This document shows, in pieces, positions 8,984 through 17,596 of a DNA stretch of 64,000 nt. Source of the DNA: an uncultured Flavobacteriales bacterium (GTDB lineage Bacteria; Bacteroidota; Bacteroidia; Flavobacteriales; Crocinitomicaceae); the NCBI GenBank assembly GCA_946482515.1, contig CAMLRS010000003.1, positions 301,906-365,905 of the forward strand, given 5' to 3'. The number at the start of each line of letters is the position of its first letter. The stretch's first letter is position 1. The notes under the pieces are model-generated. The model saw only the letters and a list, made by a program, of their open reading frames with translations, had not been told where the DNA came from and did no database searches. The position numbers were made by a program, and so were the translations under genes.

Positions 8984-9484
8984 CTATCGATCAATTTTAT
9001 AAAACGTACGGTTCTGCTTTTTGTAATTGATGACAACTGAATCGCGGTAGGTTTTCTTGATGAGCACATTGTCGAGCGCGGCATCGCCTTGCTTGAGCTG
9101 GTAGAAAACGCCGTCGATGGTGAGCAGCGTACGCGGCGTTGAGGATGATGTTTTGCGCACCAGCCCATAATAGCGGATTGCAGGCCATTGTGGTGGCTCC
9201 GGCTTTGGTTTAGGCATAGGCGGCTCAACCGGGATAAGTGGCATTTGAGCTACCGGCTCCGGCTCATTGCTCATGCCCGCCAAACTTCCGGTGAACGGAT
9301 CGCGATAATTCACACGCAGCGGAAACGTTTCACGCTTGCTCAGCCATTTCTTGCCATCCAGTTGTTGTGCAGCTACTGGTAATCCGTCTTCAGCGGTGAT
9401 GTTTGACTTCACGCGGATAAAGACCTGGTACCAGATCACACCAACCACAATCACCAAACCATATGTCAGGCCTTTGTTTTTCAC
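8984..9484 (-). CDS. GspC/PilP-like inner-membrane secretion protein
   Basis: This 166-aa protein has an N-terminal membrane anchor (GLTYGLVIVVGVIWYQVFI), a Pro-rich linker (PPMPKPKPEPPQWP) and a small C-terminal beta domain (IRYYGLVRKTSSSTPRTLL, DGVFYQLKQGDAAL). The architecture of anchor, linker and periplasmic homology-region-like domain is that of GspC or PilP, which connect the inner-membrane platform to the secretin. The assignment rests on architecture and position. Its start overlaps the previous gene's stop by 4 bases (ATGA). Confidence 0.7.
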   Translation of the reverse strand: MKNKGLTYGLVIVVGVIWYQVFIRVKSNITAEDGLPVAAQQLDGKKWLSKRETFPLRVNYRDPFTGSLAGMSNEPEPVAQMPLIPVEPPMPKPKPEPPQWPAIRYYGLVRKTSSSTPRTLLTIDGVFYQLKQGDAALDNVLIKKTYRDSVVINYKKQNRTFYKIDR

Positions 9485-10458
9485 GGAAAGAGCGTAAAGG
9501 TGTAAACAGGCGACGTTGGCCCGGCATTGCCTGCTGCGTCAACGGTTTTGATGCGCCAGAAATACACGTCGTCTGTAAGCGCAACGGAAACGGAAGTACC
9601 GGTTACGGTTTGCGTGTGGGCCATATCCGTAAACTGGTTGTCGCGCGCGACCTCAATGGTCGAGCTGACGGTCGATTGTACAACGCCCGGATTCGTATAA
9701 TTCCACGAGAACGAAACGGTGGTGTTGGGCACGATGGCGTTATTCGTAGGCGAAGTAAGCGTTACAGGTCCTGGATTGGTGGTGTCGATGTAGAATACGC
9801 GTTTGGTAAAGGCTGTTTCGCTGCCGTCGGTCAGGAACGCTTTCACGCCCCAGCTGTATGTTCCTTCAGCCAGATCGGTGAGTCCCAGCTGCACGGAAGC
9901 CAGCTGATCTTCCGAGTAAACGGTCGGCGAGGCGAAGGTTGGGCCGCTGTGCAGCTCGAACGTGTAGCTTTGCAGGTTCGGAACGGAATTCCAGCTGAAG
10001 GTCACATTTTCTGAATTCACATAGGCATTGGAAGCCGGTGCGGTGAGCACAACGCTGGTACTGCCACCTCCCGAATTCGTTCCTACGGTAAACGGAATGA
10101 TCGCCGAAGGCTTCGATGTGTAGCCGGCGTTCAGGGCGGTGATTTTCAGCTCGTAATCATTGGAGTCGAGGCTCACGAAGAAGTTCGTTCCGGTAACGAT
10201 GGAATCGACGCTGTATTCGGAAATACTGGCGAATGACGGACTTACGATTTCGATGTGGTAACGCGTGGCGCCTTTCAGCTCGTTCCATTTGATGTGAACG
10301 GGATTGACGTTAACGGTTGCGCCCGAAACCGGCAGTACCACAACCGGCGTTTCGTCGGAGATGTCTTTGGCGATGACGTCGTCACAGGCCGTGGTTGTTC
10401 CCAACACGAGCAGGCCGAGCAGGAATGCTACGAAGATGCTATTTTTCACTGCGTACAT
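9481..10458 (-). CDS. Lipoprotein with fibronectin-III-like repeats in the secretion operon
   Basis: This 325-aa lipoprotein has a signal peptide ending LGTTTAC with the lipidated Cys at residue 25. Three repeated beta domains of about 95 residues follow: VVVLPVSGATVNVNPVHIKW, VVLTAPASNAYVNSENVTFSW and VTLTSPTNNAIVPNTTVSFSW open each unit, and FYIDTTNPGPV links the last two. The units resemble Fn3/Ig-like surface modules. It overlaps the M-like gene by 20 bases and the C-like gene by 4, so it is built into the operon. It could be an outer-membrane partner of the secretin or a substrate, and nothing in the sequence decides. Confidence 0.8.
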   Translation of the reverse strand: MYAVKNSIFVAFLLGLLVLGTTTACDDVIAKDISDETPVVVLPVSGATVNVNPVHIKWNELKGATRYHIEIVSPSFASISEYSVDSIVTGTNFFVSLDSNDYELKITALNAGYTSKPSAIIPFTVGTNSGGGSTSVVLTAPASNAYVNSENVTFSWNSVPNLQSYTFELHSGPTFASPTVYSEDQLASVQLGLTDLAEGTYSWGVKAFLTDGSETAFTKRVFYIDTTNPGPVTLTSPTNNAIVPNTTVSFSWNYTNPGVVQSTVSSTIEVARDNQFTDMAHTQTVTGTSVSVALTDDVYFWRIKTVDAAGNAGPTSPVYTFTLFP

Positions 10459-10975
10459 AGTTTTGCAATAATAACGTGGATATTAAGTCGGTCTTGCCAC
10501 TGACAAGATCTTTTTTCAATTCGAATCGCGTGTGGATCAGGCGCGCCTCGTCGAAGTGCATTTCCAGCTTGTTGAGGAAACGGACCTGCGCCAGGTAATC
10601 GCCTTTCAGATCGATGCGGAAGGTGTTGATGCTGAAATCGGGGTGATCGAAGGTGTAGACTTCTTCGATCTGCTGCACGGAAAGTCCGGAGCTGTGCTGT
10701 GCGAAGAAGTTCAGGAATCCCTGCTGTACGCGCTCGATGGACACGTTTTCCTTGCCCAGTAATTTATTGACGTTCGCAATTTCCAGCTGCAAACGGCGAA
10801 TGGTCTCGCGGGAAGAAACGGCCGTTGCTTTTTTCTGTTCCAGCTCAACGATGTAATCCTGTGTTTCGAAGGTGGTTTTGAACGAACGCTTGTAAGCCAC
10901 CGCACACAGCAACACGCCGAGCACCAAAAGCGCCAGGTTTTTCTGTTTGTAGCTGTATTTGTCGAAAAACGTCAT
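10439..10975 (-). CDS. GspM/PilO-like secretion protein
   Basis: This 178-aa protein has one N-terminal membrane segment (NLALLVLGVLLCAVAY), a coiled-coil (VELEQKKATAVSSRETIRRL, LEIANVNKLL) and a C-terminal alpha/beta domain (FRIDLKGDYLAQVRFLNKLE). This is the layout of PilO/GspM, which dimerise with PilN/GspL in the periplasm. It lies directly after the L-like gene with a 4-base overlap. Identification is by architecture and gene order. Confidence 0.72.
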   Translation of the reverse strand: MTFFDKYSYKQKNLALLVLGVLLCAVAYKRSFKTTFETQDYIVELEQKKATAVSSRETIRRLQLEIANVNKLLGKENVSIERVQQGFLNFFAQHSSGLSVQQIEEVYTFDHPDFSINTFRIDLKGDYLAQVRFLNKLEMHFDEARLIHTRFELKKDLVSGKTDLISTLLLQNYVRSEK

Positions 10976-12147
10976 GAGCGGATTTTTACAAGCAGGTTAA
11001 ACGTCGCTTTTTTGTCGTTGATGCGCACGTAGTTCATCAGCTCAACGCCGGCCACCCATTTTTTCTGTTCCAGCTGCTCCATCCAGTCATCGAGGACTTT
11101 GCTGTTGCTGCTGTAGCCGATAATGGAAATCTGCTGACGGTTCAGCTCGACTTTTCGTTTCGGCTTGAGCGCTTCGGTGAGCGGGAACGCTTCGAGCATT
11201 TCGAGCTGTATGCTGGCTGGTACGGAAGCGCCGAGCTCGTCGAGGTAGAACGTGAGATAGCGCGAGGATTGAATACCGGAGTTGTCGACCAGCACGACCT
11301 TGCGCGATTTCTCCTGTTCAAGACGGTCGATGAGCGCCAGGTCTTCACCGAATCCGGCGATATCGCTTTCGAGCTGCGCGGCTTTGTTGTTGAGGTGATT
11401 GACGTAAAAATAGTTACCGAGCAGGGCGAAGAAGAAAATGGAAAGCATGCCCACACCCAGTTTGACGAAGCGCATGAATTCCTTGTAATTGCCGCGCGTT
11501 TCGGTGCGGAAACTTTCGGGAAGCCCGTCTTCGTAACCTTCCGTTTCATAAGCCATCAGCTCGCGGAAAGCGTTCACATAGGCTTCGTCGGTTGAAAGGA
11601 AACCAGCAGGAACGGCCAGGCGTTTTTCGTCGCCGGTGTTGCGTTCCAGCTTGCGGATATCGCTGTTGGCGATCTCGATCGTAAAATCGAGCTGCGCGGT
11701 CGTGTCCTGGCGATCGAGGAGGGCCAGCAGCGGAATCGGTCCGGCGTGTAAGCCCCAGATAAACGCTTTTGCAGCGGTGAGCTCATCCATGAAAGCTTGC
11801 ACGAGCGAAACGCGCAGGAAGGAAACGGCGATCGTGCCGCGGAAGGCCATGGAGTTGAAGTAGAAGTCTTCTTCGTGACCATTCACCAGCAGCGTTTCCT
11901 TGAAATTCGGAACGTTTTCCACGATGCGCGTCAGTACCCCGAATCCGCGGAAATGCAACACATATGGCAGATTCTTGCCGGCTTTTTTGAGCAATTCGAC
12001 AGCGCTGTCAACGGTTGTCCATTCCACCTTGTCCGGAAGGTTTTTTGTTGCCACCACGACATAACGGATCTGCCATTCCTGCTGCTCCAATTGCAGCTGA
12101 ACGTAGACAAATTTCCGCGGGGAAGGATATGTGGATTTGAACAGCAT
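10972..12147 (-). CDS. GspL / PilM-PilN-like secretion protein
   Basis: This protein is 391 aa from the ATG at 12147. Residues 1-220 form a cytoplasmic region of the actin-like GspL/PilM type. A single membrane segment follows (KLGVGMLSIFFFALLGNYFY, about residues 230-250), then a coiled-coil (LNNKAAQLESDIAGFGEDLA) and a periplasmic ferredoxin-like domain. The start is fixed by a TAATG junction in which its ATG shares one base with the secretin stop. A longer frame to 12225 would overlap the secretin by 78 bases and is rejected. It should link the GspE ATPase to the membrane platform. Confidence 0.78.
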   Translation of the reverse strand: MLFKSTYPSPRKFVYVQLQLEQQEWQIRYVVVATKNLPDKVEWTTVDSAVELLKKAGKNLPYVLHFRGFGVLTRIVENVPNFKETLLVNGHEEDFYFNSMAFRGTIAVSFLRVSLVQAFMDELTAAKAFIWGLHAGPIPLLALLDRQDTTAQLDFTIEIANSDIRKLERNTGDEKRLAVPAGFLSTDEAYVNAFRELMAYETEGYEDGLPESFRTETRGNYKEFMRFVKLGVGMLSIFFFALLGNYFYVNHLNNKAAQLESDIAGFGEDLALIDRLEQEKSRKVVLVDNSGIQSSRYLTFYLDELGASVPASIQLEMLEAFPLTEALKPKRKVELNRQQISIIGYSSNSKVLDDWMEQLEQKKWVAGVELMNYVRINDKKATFNLLVKIRS

Positions 12148-14042
12148 TAATACGTTACGGTCGGACGGATGAGAATGTGCAGTTTGGATTTTTCGCGCTC
12201 TTTCTGACGGCTGCTGAAGAACCACTTCAATACCGGAATGCGGGAAATGAGCGGAACACCGGAACCGGAGTCGTTGTTTTTCTTTTTGTCGAGGCCACCG
12301 AGCAACACCACTTCGCCGTTTTTCACACGCACCATCGATTCGAAGGTTTGCTTGGAAATGTTTGGCGGAGCGGTAGGATCGATCTTGCCACCGAAGTCGT
12401 CCTGCGTTACCGTAATGGAGAGCGTGACGTTTTCATCGGCGGAAACAAACGGTTTGATTTTCACCGTCAGGTTGGCGTCGACGGATTTCCATGTTTTGGA
12501 CGACAACACACCCTGGTTCACCACCGAGTTCTGCACATCGACCTGCGTTTCCTGGTAATAGGTCGTTTCACCGATGGAAATATTGGCGTTGTGACCATTG
12601 AGCGTCGTGATCTTCGGTGTGCTTTCGATAGCGACCACGTTGTTGCTTTCGAGCAATTGCAGGGAAACGTAGAAGTTTTCGGTGACGTTTCCGAGGTTCA
12701 CGATACCGAAGCCGTTGATGGCATCGAGGATGTTGTTGATCGTTTGCGCGCCGGCCTGTACGTCCATGTCAGGGAAAATGGTTCCGCTGGTGGTGGTCGG
12801 TTTTTCTTTCAGTCCGGCTTTGATCCCGGTTTTCACCTGGCTGCCTTTTTTCGATAAGATGATCATCACGTCGATCTGGATCATGGGCACCACGATATCG
12901 ATGCTCGATAAGAACGCTTTCAGCTCTTCGATCTTGCGTCCCGAACCGGAAACGATCAGGCCGTTCAGCTCGAGGAATTCGCTCACTTCGAGATCCGTCA
13001 GCAGGTCGCGCGGAATGGCCGCTTTCACGTTTTCGATCGTGCGGTTTTCCATGCGAATGAGCTCCGTAGCGCGGATGCCTTCGGTTTTCACTTCACCGAC
13101 CAGGAACACGCGGTTGTCTTCCTTGTAGGAATACTTCGAACCGTTGAACAGCAGGGAAAGCAGATCGGGGAAAGTCGCGTTCTTGATCTCGAAGCTGGCT
13201 TTGCCTTCCGGACGGTTGTAAAAGAAATAGTACGCATCGAGCTGCTTGGCGGCCAAACGAATGATGTCTTCCATTTCGGCGTTGTTGGCAATGATGTCGA
13301 GTGTTCCGAAGGCATTTTTGGTGATTTGAACGCCAGTTTGTTCGAATGGCGATGAGCTCGGCTTGAAAACGTTCGTGTTGCCACTGCCTTTTTCAGAATT
13401 CGGTGTGACAAACAGGTAATAAACGCCGCTTTCGTCTTTGTTCGATTCCAGTCCGTTGGCTTTGGCGATCATTTCGAAAACCTGGTCAAACGGACGGTTC
13501 AGGAAGTAAGCGCTCACTTGCTTGTTGCGCACTTCCGGAGCGAGCACGATGTTCTTTCCGCTCATCTTCGTCATGATTTCCACCACGCGCGAAAGCGTAT
13601 CGTTTTTCAGGTCAACGGAAAGAAATTCGTTTGATGGATTGTAATTCACATCGATCTTGCGTGCCGGCGGAACAAACACGACTTCTTTTACCGGCGCGCG
13701 TTTGCGTACGGCGAGGATGCTGCCGATGAACTGATATTCGATCTCGAAGTTATCGTAAAGGAATACCAGCACGTCTTTCACCTGTGCGTCGAAGAAGTTG
13801 TAGGAAATAGCCTGGTTGAACGATGGATCGATGCTGATGTTGAGGTTGTTTTCCAGCGCGATGGAATTCAGCAGCTCGGCCAGTGGTAATCCCGCCACAT
13901 TGAGCTGAACGGCGTTGTTGTAGCCCGGGTATTTCAGGCTCACGCTGTCGAGCTTGGTGCGCAGGGTTTCCTCCGTGTATTGCTGCGAATACGCGGTTAC
14001 CGAGGCGGTCATGGTCATTAAGATGATCAGGAACTTTTTCAT
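12147..14042 (-). CDS. gspD: Secretin (GspD/PilQ-like)
   Basis: This 631-aa outer-membrane secretin forms the exit channel of the T2SS-like machine. It has a signal peptide (LIILMTMTASVTAYSQ) and an N-terminal STN/N0-like domain (NVAGLPLAELLNSIALENNL). N1-N3-like modules (LSRVVEIMTKMSGKNIVL) and the C-terminal secretin domain follow (VVAIESTPKITTLNGHNANI, GETTYYQETQVDV, VRVKNGEVVLLGGL). It ends with HILIRPTVTY. The gene abuts gspE upstream and shares a TAATG with the L-like gene. No pilotin is evident unless the operon's lipoprotein serves. Confidence 0.93.
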   Translation of the reverse strand: MKKFLIILMTMTASVTAYSQQYTEETLRTKLDSVSLKYPGYNNAVQLNVAGLPLAELLNSIALENNLNISIDPSFNQAISYNFFDAQVKDVLVFLYDNFEIEYQFIGSILAVRKRAPVKEVVFVPPARKIDVNYNPSNEFLSVDLKNDTLSRVVEIMTKMSGKNIVLAPEVRNKQVSAYFLNRPFDQVFEMIAKANGLESNKDESGVYYLFVTPNSEKGSGNTNVFKPSSSPFEQTGVQITKNAFGTLDIIANNAEMEDIIRLAAKQLDAYYFFYNRPEGKASFEIKNATFPDLLSLLFNGSKYSYKEDNRVFLVGEVKTEGIRATELIRMENRTIENVKAAIPRDLLTDLEVSEFLELNGLIVSGSGRKIEELKAFLSSIDIVVPMIQIDVMIILSKKGSQVKTGIKAGLKEKPTTTSGTIFPDMDVQAGAQTINNILDAINGFGIVNLGNVTENFYVSLQLLESNNVVAIESTPKITTLNGHNANISIGETTYYQETQVDVQNSVVNQGVLSSKTWKSVDANLTVKIKPFVSADENVTLSITVTQDDFGGKIDPTAPPNISKQTFESMVRVKNGEVVLLGGLDKKKNNDSGSGVPLISRIPVLKWFFSSRQKEREKSKLHILIRPTVTY

Positions 14043-15455
14043 TCAGAGTTCGGTTAATAAAGGATAGGCTTCTTCGAGAGAAGTTACGCCTTCGTGAATT
14101 AATTGCAGGGCCTGTTGCGCCAGGCTGACGATTCCGCGCTGCTGAAGCAGTTCTTCTACGCGCAGTTCGCCTTTTTTAATGGATTCGGCCAGCTCGAAAT
14201 CGATCGGAATGACTTCGTAAACCGCTGTTCGTCCTTTGTAGCCGGTGTAATGACAGGCATCGCAGCCTACGGCAACGTATTGGGTAGCCGACGCGTGTGA
14301 CGTGTCGATGGTACGCGGCCAGTCTTTCAGATCGGTTGGTTGTTCCGCTTTGCAGGACGTACAGAGCTTGCGCACGAGTCGCTGCGCCACGGAGGTATTC
14401 ATGGTTCCGGCCAATAGGAATGGTGGAACGCCCATATCGATGAGTCGGGAAATGGTTCCCCATGCCGAGTTGGTATGGATGGTCGACAACACAAGGTGGC
14501 CCGTCAGTGCCGCACGAATGGCCATTTGCGCCGTTTCGCCGTCGCGGATCTCACCGAGCATGATCACATCCGGATCCTGGCGCAGGAACGAACGCAAGGC
14601 GCTGGCAAATGTCAAACCGATGGCTTCTTTCAGCTGAACCTGGTTGATGCCTTCGAGCGTGTATTCAATAGGATCTTCGACCGTCAGAATGTTGCGTTTC
14701 TCGTCGTTGAGCAGCTTCAGTGTGGCGTACAGCGTGGTCGTTTTTCCGGAACCTGTCGGACCGCTGATGAGCACAATCCCGTTCGGACGCTTGATCCCTT
14801 CCATGTAGCTTTCGATGTCGCGCTCGGTCAGTCCGAGCTGGTCCATACGAATGAACGAAGCGTCTTTCCCGAGGATACGCAACACGATCTTTTCACCGTG
14901 AAGCGTTGGCAGAATCGAGACGCGGATATCGAAATCCTCGTACTGGATACGGCCGTCCTGCGGCAGGCGTTTCTCCGAAATATCGAGGTTAGAGCGAATT
15001 TTGATCTTGTTCACCAGCTCCGCATAATCGGCTTTGTCGATGGCAAAACGCTCGATGAGGTGACCGTCGATGCGGATGCGCACGCGCGCACGCTCTTCAT
15101 ACGTTTCGATATGAATATCACTGCTTCCCAAATGGTTCGCGTCGCGGATAATGCGGTCCACGAAATCGGTTTTGGCATCGAATACGAGCTGCTGCTGTTC
15201 GTGTCCGGCCTTGCGGAAGTGTTTTCCAAGGTTGCGTTGAATGGCAATGCTGTCGATGGCCTCCAATTCAACGTTACAGCCAAACAAGGCCGACAGCTCT
15301 TCTTTGACCAATTGCAGGTTCTGCGTTTCGTCGATGTAGAACTGCGCTTCCGTGTCGGAGATCGCTTTCGGGATCACGCGGTAGTGCCACGCGAGATCGG
15401 ATCGCACGGCCTGCTGCAATTCGGCGGTTACCGGTATGTTATCCCACTTGCTCAT
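14043..15455 (-). CDS. gspE: Type II secretion / pilus assembly ATPase (GspE/PilB-like)
   Basis: This 470-aa cytoplasmic hexameric ATPase drives pseudopilus assembly. A short N-terminal GspE-N-like domain precedes the core. The Walker A motif GPTGSGKTTT is at residues 232-241, the Asp box is DPVEY-like (TVEDPIEYTLEGINQVQ), and the Walker B region is DPDVIMLGEIRDGETAQMAI, with the His box following (TGHLVLSTIHTNSA). The C-terminal tetracysteine zinc motif is present (CTSCKAE ... CDACHYTGYKGR), typical of GspE/PilB and absent from PilT retraction ATPases. It overlaps the peptidase gene by 4 bases. Confidence 0.95.
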   Translation of the reverse strand: MSKWDNIPVTAELQQAVRSDLAWHYRVIPKAISDTEAQFYIDETQNLQLVKEELSALFGCNVELEAIDSIAIQRNLGKHFRKAGHEQQQLVFDAKTDFVDRIIRDANHLGSSDIHIETYEERARVRIRIDGHLIERFAIDKADYAELVNKIKIRSNLDISEKRLPQDGRIQYEDFDIRVSILPTLHGEKIVLRILGKDASFIRMDQLGLTERDIESYMEGIKRPNGIVLISGPTGSGKTTTLYATLKLLNDEKRNILTVEDPIEYTLEGINQVQLKEAIGLTFASALRSFLRQDPDVIMLGEIRDGETAQMAIRAALTGHLVLSTIHTNSAWGTISRLIDMGVPPFLLAGTMNTSVAQRLVRKLCTSCKAEQPTDLKDWPRTIDTSHASATQYVAVGCDACHYTGYKGRTAVYEVIPIDFELAESIKKGELRVEELLQQRGIVSLAQQALQLIHEGVTSLEEAYPLLTEL

Positions 15456-15937
15456 GACGGATGGTTAAAAGAGTAAAACAAGAGGGGACAGGCCGCATTG
15501 ATCATAAGGTATGAAGCCGTGAAGAGCGAAAAATAGCCCGCATAAGGAATGGTTGAGCTGCGACGAAACAGCATCACTACGAGGTGAACGATCAGTACGC
15601 AGATCGTTCCGGCGGTAAAGAACCACACAAATTCCGGAAGTTGAAACAGTGGTGTCAACGCCAGCAGGAACAGGAAATCGCCCAACCCGAAGTAATTCTT
15701 GAACGGATTTTCCAGCTTCCCGAAACGCAGGCGGATGTAAAGTGTCAGCAAGCCGATCAATACAATCACAAAAGCGGCGTTGATTACAATGTTCAAAAAC
15801 GCCATGGCTTCCCAGCGGAACAGGAGCAATACGACGAACAGCACCGGCGGTAAAAACCACCAGATGGCGCGCGTACGGATGTCCTGCCAGAAAATGACAG
15901 CCAGTACCGGCAATGCTATGTAGGCAAACACAGGCAT
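15452..15937 (-). CDS. Minimal prepilin peptidase-like aspartic protease (A24-type)
   Basis: This is a 161-aa polytopic membrane protein. It keeps the two aspartates of type IV prepilin peptidases: FWQDIRTRAIWW near residue 20 and FGLGDFLFLLAL (GxGD motif) near residue 87. It has about five or six membrane segments but lacks the N-terminal cytoplasmic methyltransferase/zinc part of full-length PilD/GspO. It should cleave the three pseudopilin-like proteins encoded in the same operon. It abuts the major pseudopilin gene (1 bp apart) and overlaps gspE by 4 bases. Confidence 0.8.
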   Translation of the reverse strand: MPVFAYIALPVLAVIFWQDIRTRAIWWFLPPVLFVVLLLFRWEAMAFLNIVINAAFVIVLIGLLTLYIRLRFGKLENPFKNYFGLGDFLFLLALTPLFQLPEFVWFFTAGTICVLIVHLVVMLFRRSSTIPYAGYFSLFTASYLMINAACPLLFYSFNHPS

Positions 15938-16408
15938 TTAGTCGGGCTGTACTTCTTTTGGTTGTCCTTCCTGGTCGATTTCCCAGACATTCATTTTGCC
16001 ATCGCCGTTGAAATCCACGACAGCTTCAGCGCGACCTTTGAAAGACGTCGGGCTGGCTTCGGTAATGGAAATGCGGTAATTGGCTGTTCCGCCTTCTGTC
16101 GTAAGCTTGTGCGGCAGGTAATTGATCTCGCGCAAATCCATGGAATACTTGGAAAACTGCAAAAAGTAAGCGTATTCCAGGTTGTGGATCATGCGCAATT
16201 CCTGCTGGGCTTCCATGCTTTTGGTGCGCGTAGCAATTCCCGTCTGGTTGGGCACCACGAGCATGATCAGGATTCCCATAATCGCCAGTACGATCAGAAT
16301 TTCCGCCAGGGAGAAGGCTTTGAGACGTCGGATTTGCTCCCCCTTCGGAGGGGGATTGAGGGGGAGGATTTGATTGATCCGGTTCATATATTCTCTATAG
16401 TTTTTCAT
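15938..16408 (-). CDS. gspG: Major pseudopilin (GspG-like)
   Basis: This 156-aa prepilin-like protein carries the type IV pilin motif KAFSLAEILIVLAIMGILIM: cleavage after Ala, Phe+1 and Glu+5, then the hydrophobic helix. The C-terminal domain contains FNGDGKMNVWEIDQEG, a calcium-loop-like DxDGDG pattern common in GspG. The leader is unusually long (about 31 residues from the ATG at 16408, or 24 from 16387) because residues NPPPKGEQ are encoded by a repeat inserted in frame. A second, inverted copy lies in the 93-bp gap to gspF, which is by far the widest gap in this otherwise overlapping operon. Confidence 0.9.
   Translation of the reverse strand: MKNYREYMNRINQILPLNPPPKGEQIRRLKAFSLAEILIVLAIMGILIMLVVPNQTGIATRTKSMEAQQELRMIHNLEYAYFLQFSKYSMDLREINYLPHKLTTEGGTANYRISITEASPTSFKGRAEAVVDFNGDGKMNVWEIDQEGQPKEVQPD
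16335..16370. repeat. CTCCCCCTTCGG-type repeat inside the pseudopilin gene
   Basis: On the plus strand CTCCCCCTTCGGAGGGGG (16337-16354) runs into ATTGAGGGGGAGGATT. On the minus strand it is read in frame as ILPLNPPPKGE within the prepilin leader. It is inverted relative to the copy at 16456-16490. The core itself is a hairpin (CCCCCTTCGGAGGGGG). Confidence 0.8.
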
Positions 16409-16501
16409 AACTACGCATTATCATTCATTCGTCAAATCAGAAACTTTTTACGGGGATTTCCTCCCCCTTAGTCCCCCTCCGAAGGGGGAAACAGGTTTTC
16501 A
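16409..16501 (-). promoter_or_regulatory. gspF-gspG intercistronic region with an inverted repeat copy (possible mRNA hairpin)
   Basis: CCTCCCCCTTAGTCCCCCTC and CGAAGGGGGAAA (16460-16490) are inverted relative to the copy at 16335-16370. In the operon mRNA the two could pair over about 35 nt, with a loop of about 85 nt holding both candidate gspG start codons (16408 and 16387). This is a predicted structure only. Confidence 0.5.
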
Positions 16502-17596
16502 TCATTTGATCACATTACTCAAATTAAACATCGGCAGGTACATCGCTACCATGATGAGTCCAACCACAAGCCCGATGATCACAATGATCGCCGGTTCGAT
16601 GATGGTTCCCATCAGTTTGGTTCTGTACTCGATTTCGTCGTTGTATTGCTTGGTCAGTCGCACAAATGTTTTGTCGAGCTGATTGATTTCTTCGGCGATG
16701 CGGATCAGCGAGATCAGGCGTTTGTCCATAATGGAAAAATGACTGAGCCCGGTATGCAGCTGATTTCCAGCCAGGATTTCTTTTTTGGCGCGTTGCAAAG
16801 CAACTTCCAGCGGATAGAAACGGATCATTTCTTCCACCAGGTCGAGCGCTTTGATGAGCGGCGTGCGCGATTCCATCAACAGGCCCATGCTCTGGCAGAA
16901 ACGGGCGAGGTAGATCTTGCGGATAAGTGGCCCGAATACCGGTAAGCGCAAAACGATGGCGCTGCTGCGCTGACGAAACCAGGCTTCTTTGCGCTGTGTA
17001 TAAAAATAAACGGTGAGGCCGATGGTAATGATCAGGAACCACATCATGAACGAACCGAAGTGCTCGGAAAGCCAGACAATGCGCTGCGTAAGCCACGGCA
17101 ATTCCTGGTTGAACTGCTTGAACACGTCTTCGAACATCGGCACCACGGAATTGAGCATGAAGTACAACACGCCGATGGTGATCAGCAAAACGAAAACAGG
17201 ATAGGTGAATACGCTCACGAGCTGACGTTTCAAACGCACTTTGTCGCCGAAATAAACGGCCATGGAAAGCAACACGCTGCGCAGTCGGCCGGTTTCTTCA
17301 CCGATGCGGATGCTCTGGAATTCGTAAGGGGAGAAGTGCCCCGAAATTTCCATGGCTTCGGAAAGCGATGCCCCGGCAACGATGCGTTCCTGCAGCTGTT
17401 CGAGAATAGCCCGAACGCGTTTCTTTTCCTGTTCGTCGATGATCAGCTGGATGGCACGGCGCATATCGATCCCGCTTTCGATCAGCGAAGCGAATTCATT
17501 GTAGAATTGCTCCTTGATCTTGTCGCCAAAAGGATTCCCCAGCTCAATCTCCCGTTGAAAGAAGGCCTTTTTTTCCACCTGCTGTGTTACTGCCAT
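16502..17596 (-). CDS. gspF: Inner-membrane platform protein (GspF/PilC-like)
   Basis: This 364-aa polytopic protein is built of two T2SSF domains. The first spans about residues 30-155 (FYNEFASLIESGIDMRRAIQ, RIGEETGRLRSVLLSMAVYF). The second spans about residues 230-355 (LARFCQSMGLLMESRTPLIK, LIRIAEEINQLDKTFVRLTK). Membrane segments lie near 130-155, 180-205 and at the C-terminus (IIEPAIIVIIGLVVGLIMVA). GspF converts ATPase motion into pseudopilus extension. It overlaps the preceding pseudopilin gene by 10 bases. Confidence 0.94.
   Translation of the reverse strand: MAVTQQVEKKAFFQREIELGNPFGDKIKEQFYNEFASLIESGIDMRRAIQLIIDEQEKKRVRAILEQLQERIVAGASLSEAMEISGHFSPYEFQSIRIGEETGRLRSVLLSMAVYFGDKVRLKRQLVSVFTYPVFVLLITIGVLYFMLNSVVPMFEDVFKQFNQELPWLTQRIVWLSEHFGSFMMWFLIITIGLTVYFYTQRKEAWFRQRSSAIVLRLPVFGPLIRKIYLARFCQSMGLLMESRTPLIKALDLVEEMIRFYPLEVALQRAKKEILAGNQLHTGLSHFSIMDKRLISLIRIAEEINQLDKTFVRLTKQYNDEIEYRTKLMGTIIEPAIIVIIGLVVGLIMVAMYLPMFNLSNVIK

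Noticed and set aside
14475..15476. 333-codon open frame on the plus strand
   Set aside because: It is antisense to gspE, which carries all ATPase motifs.
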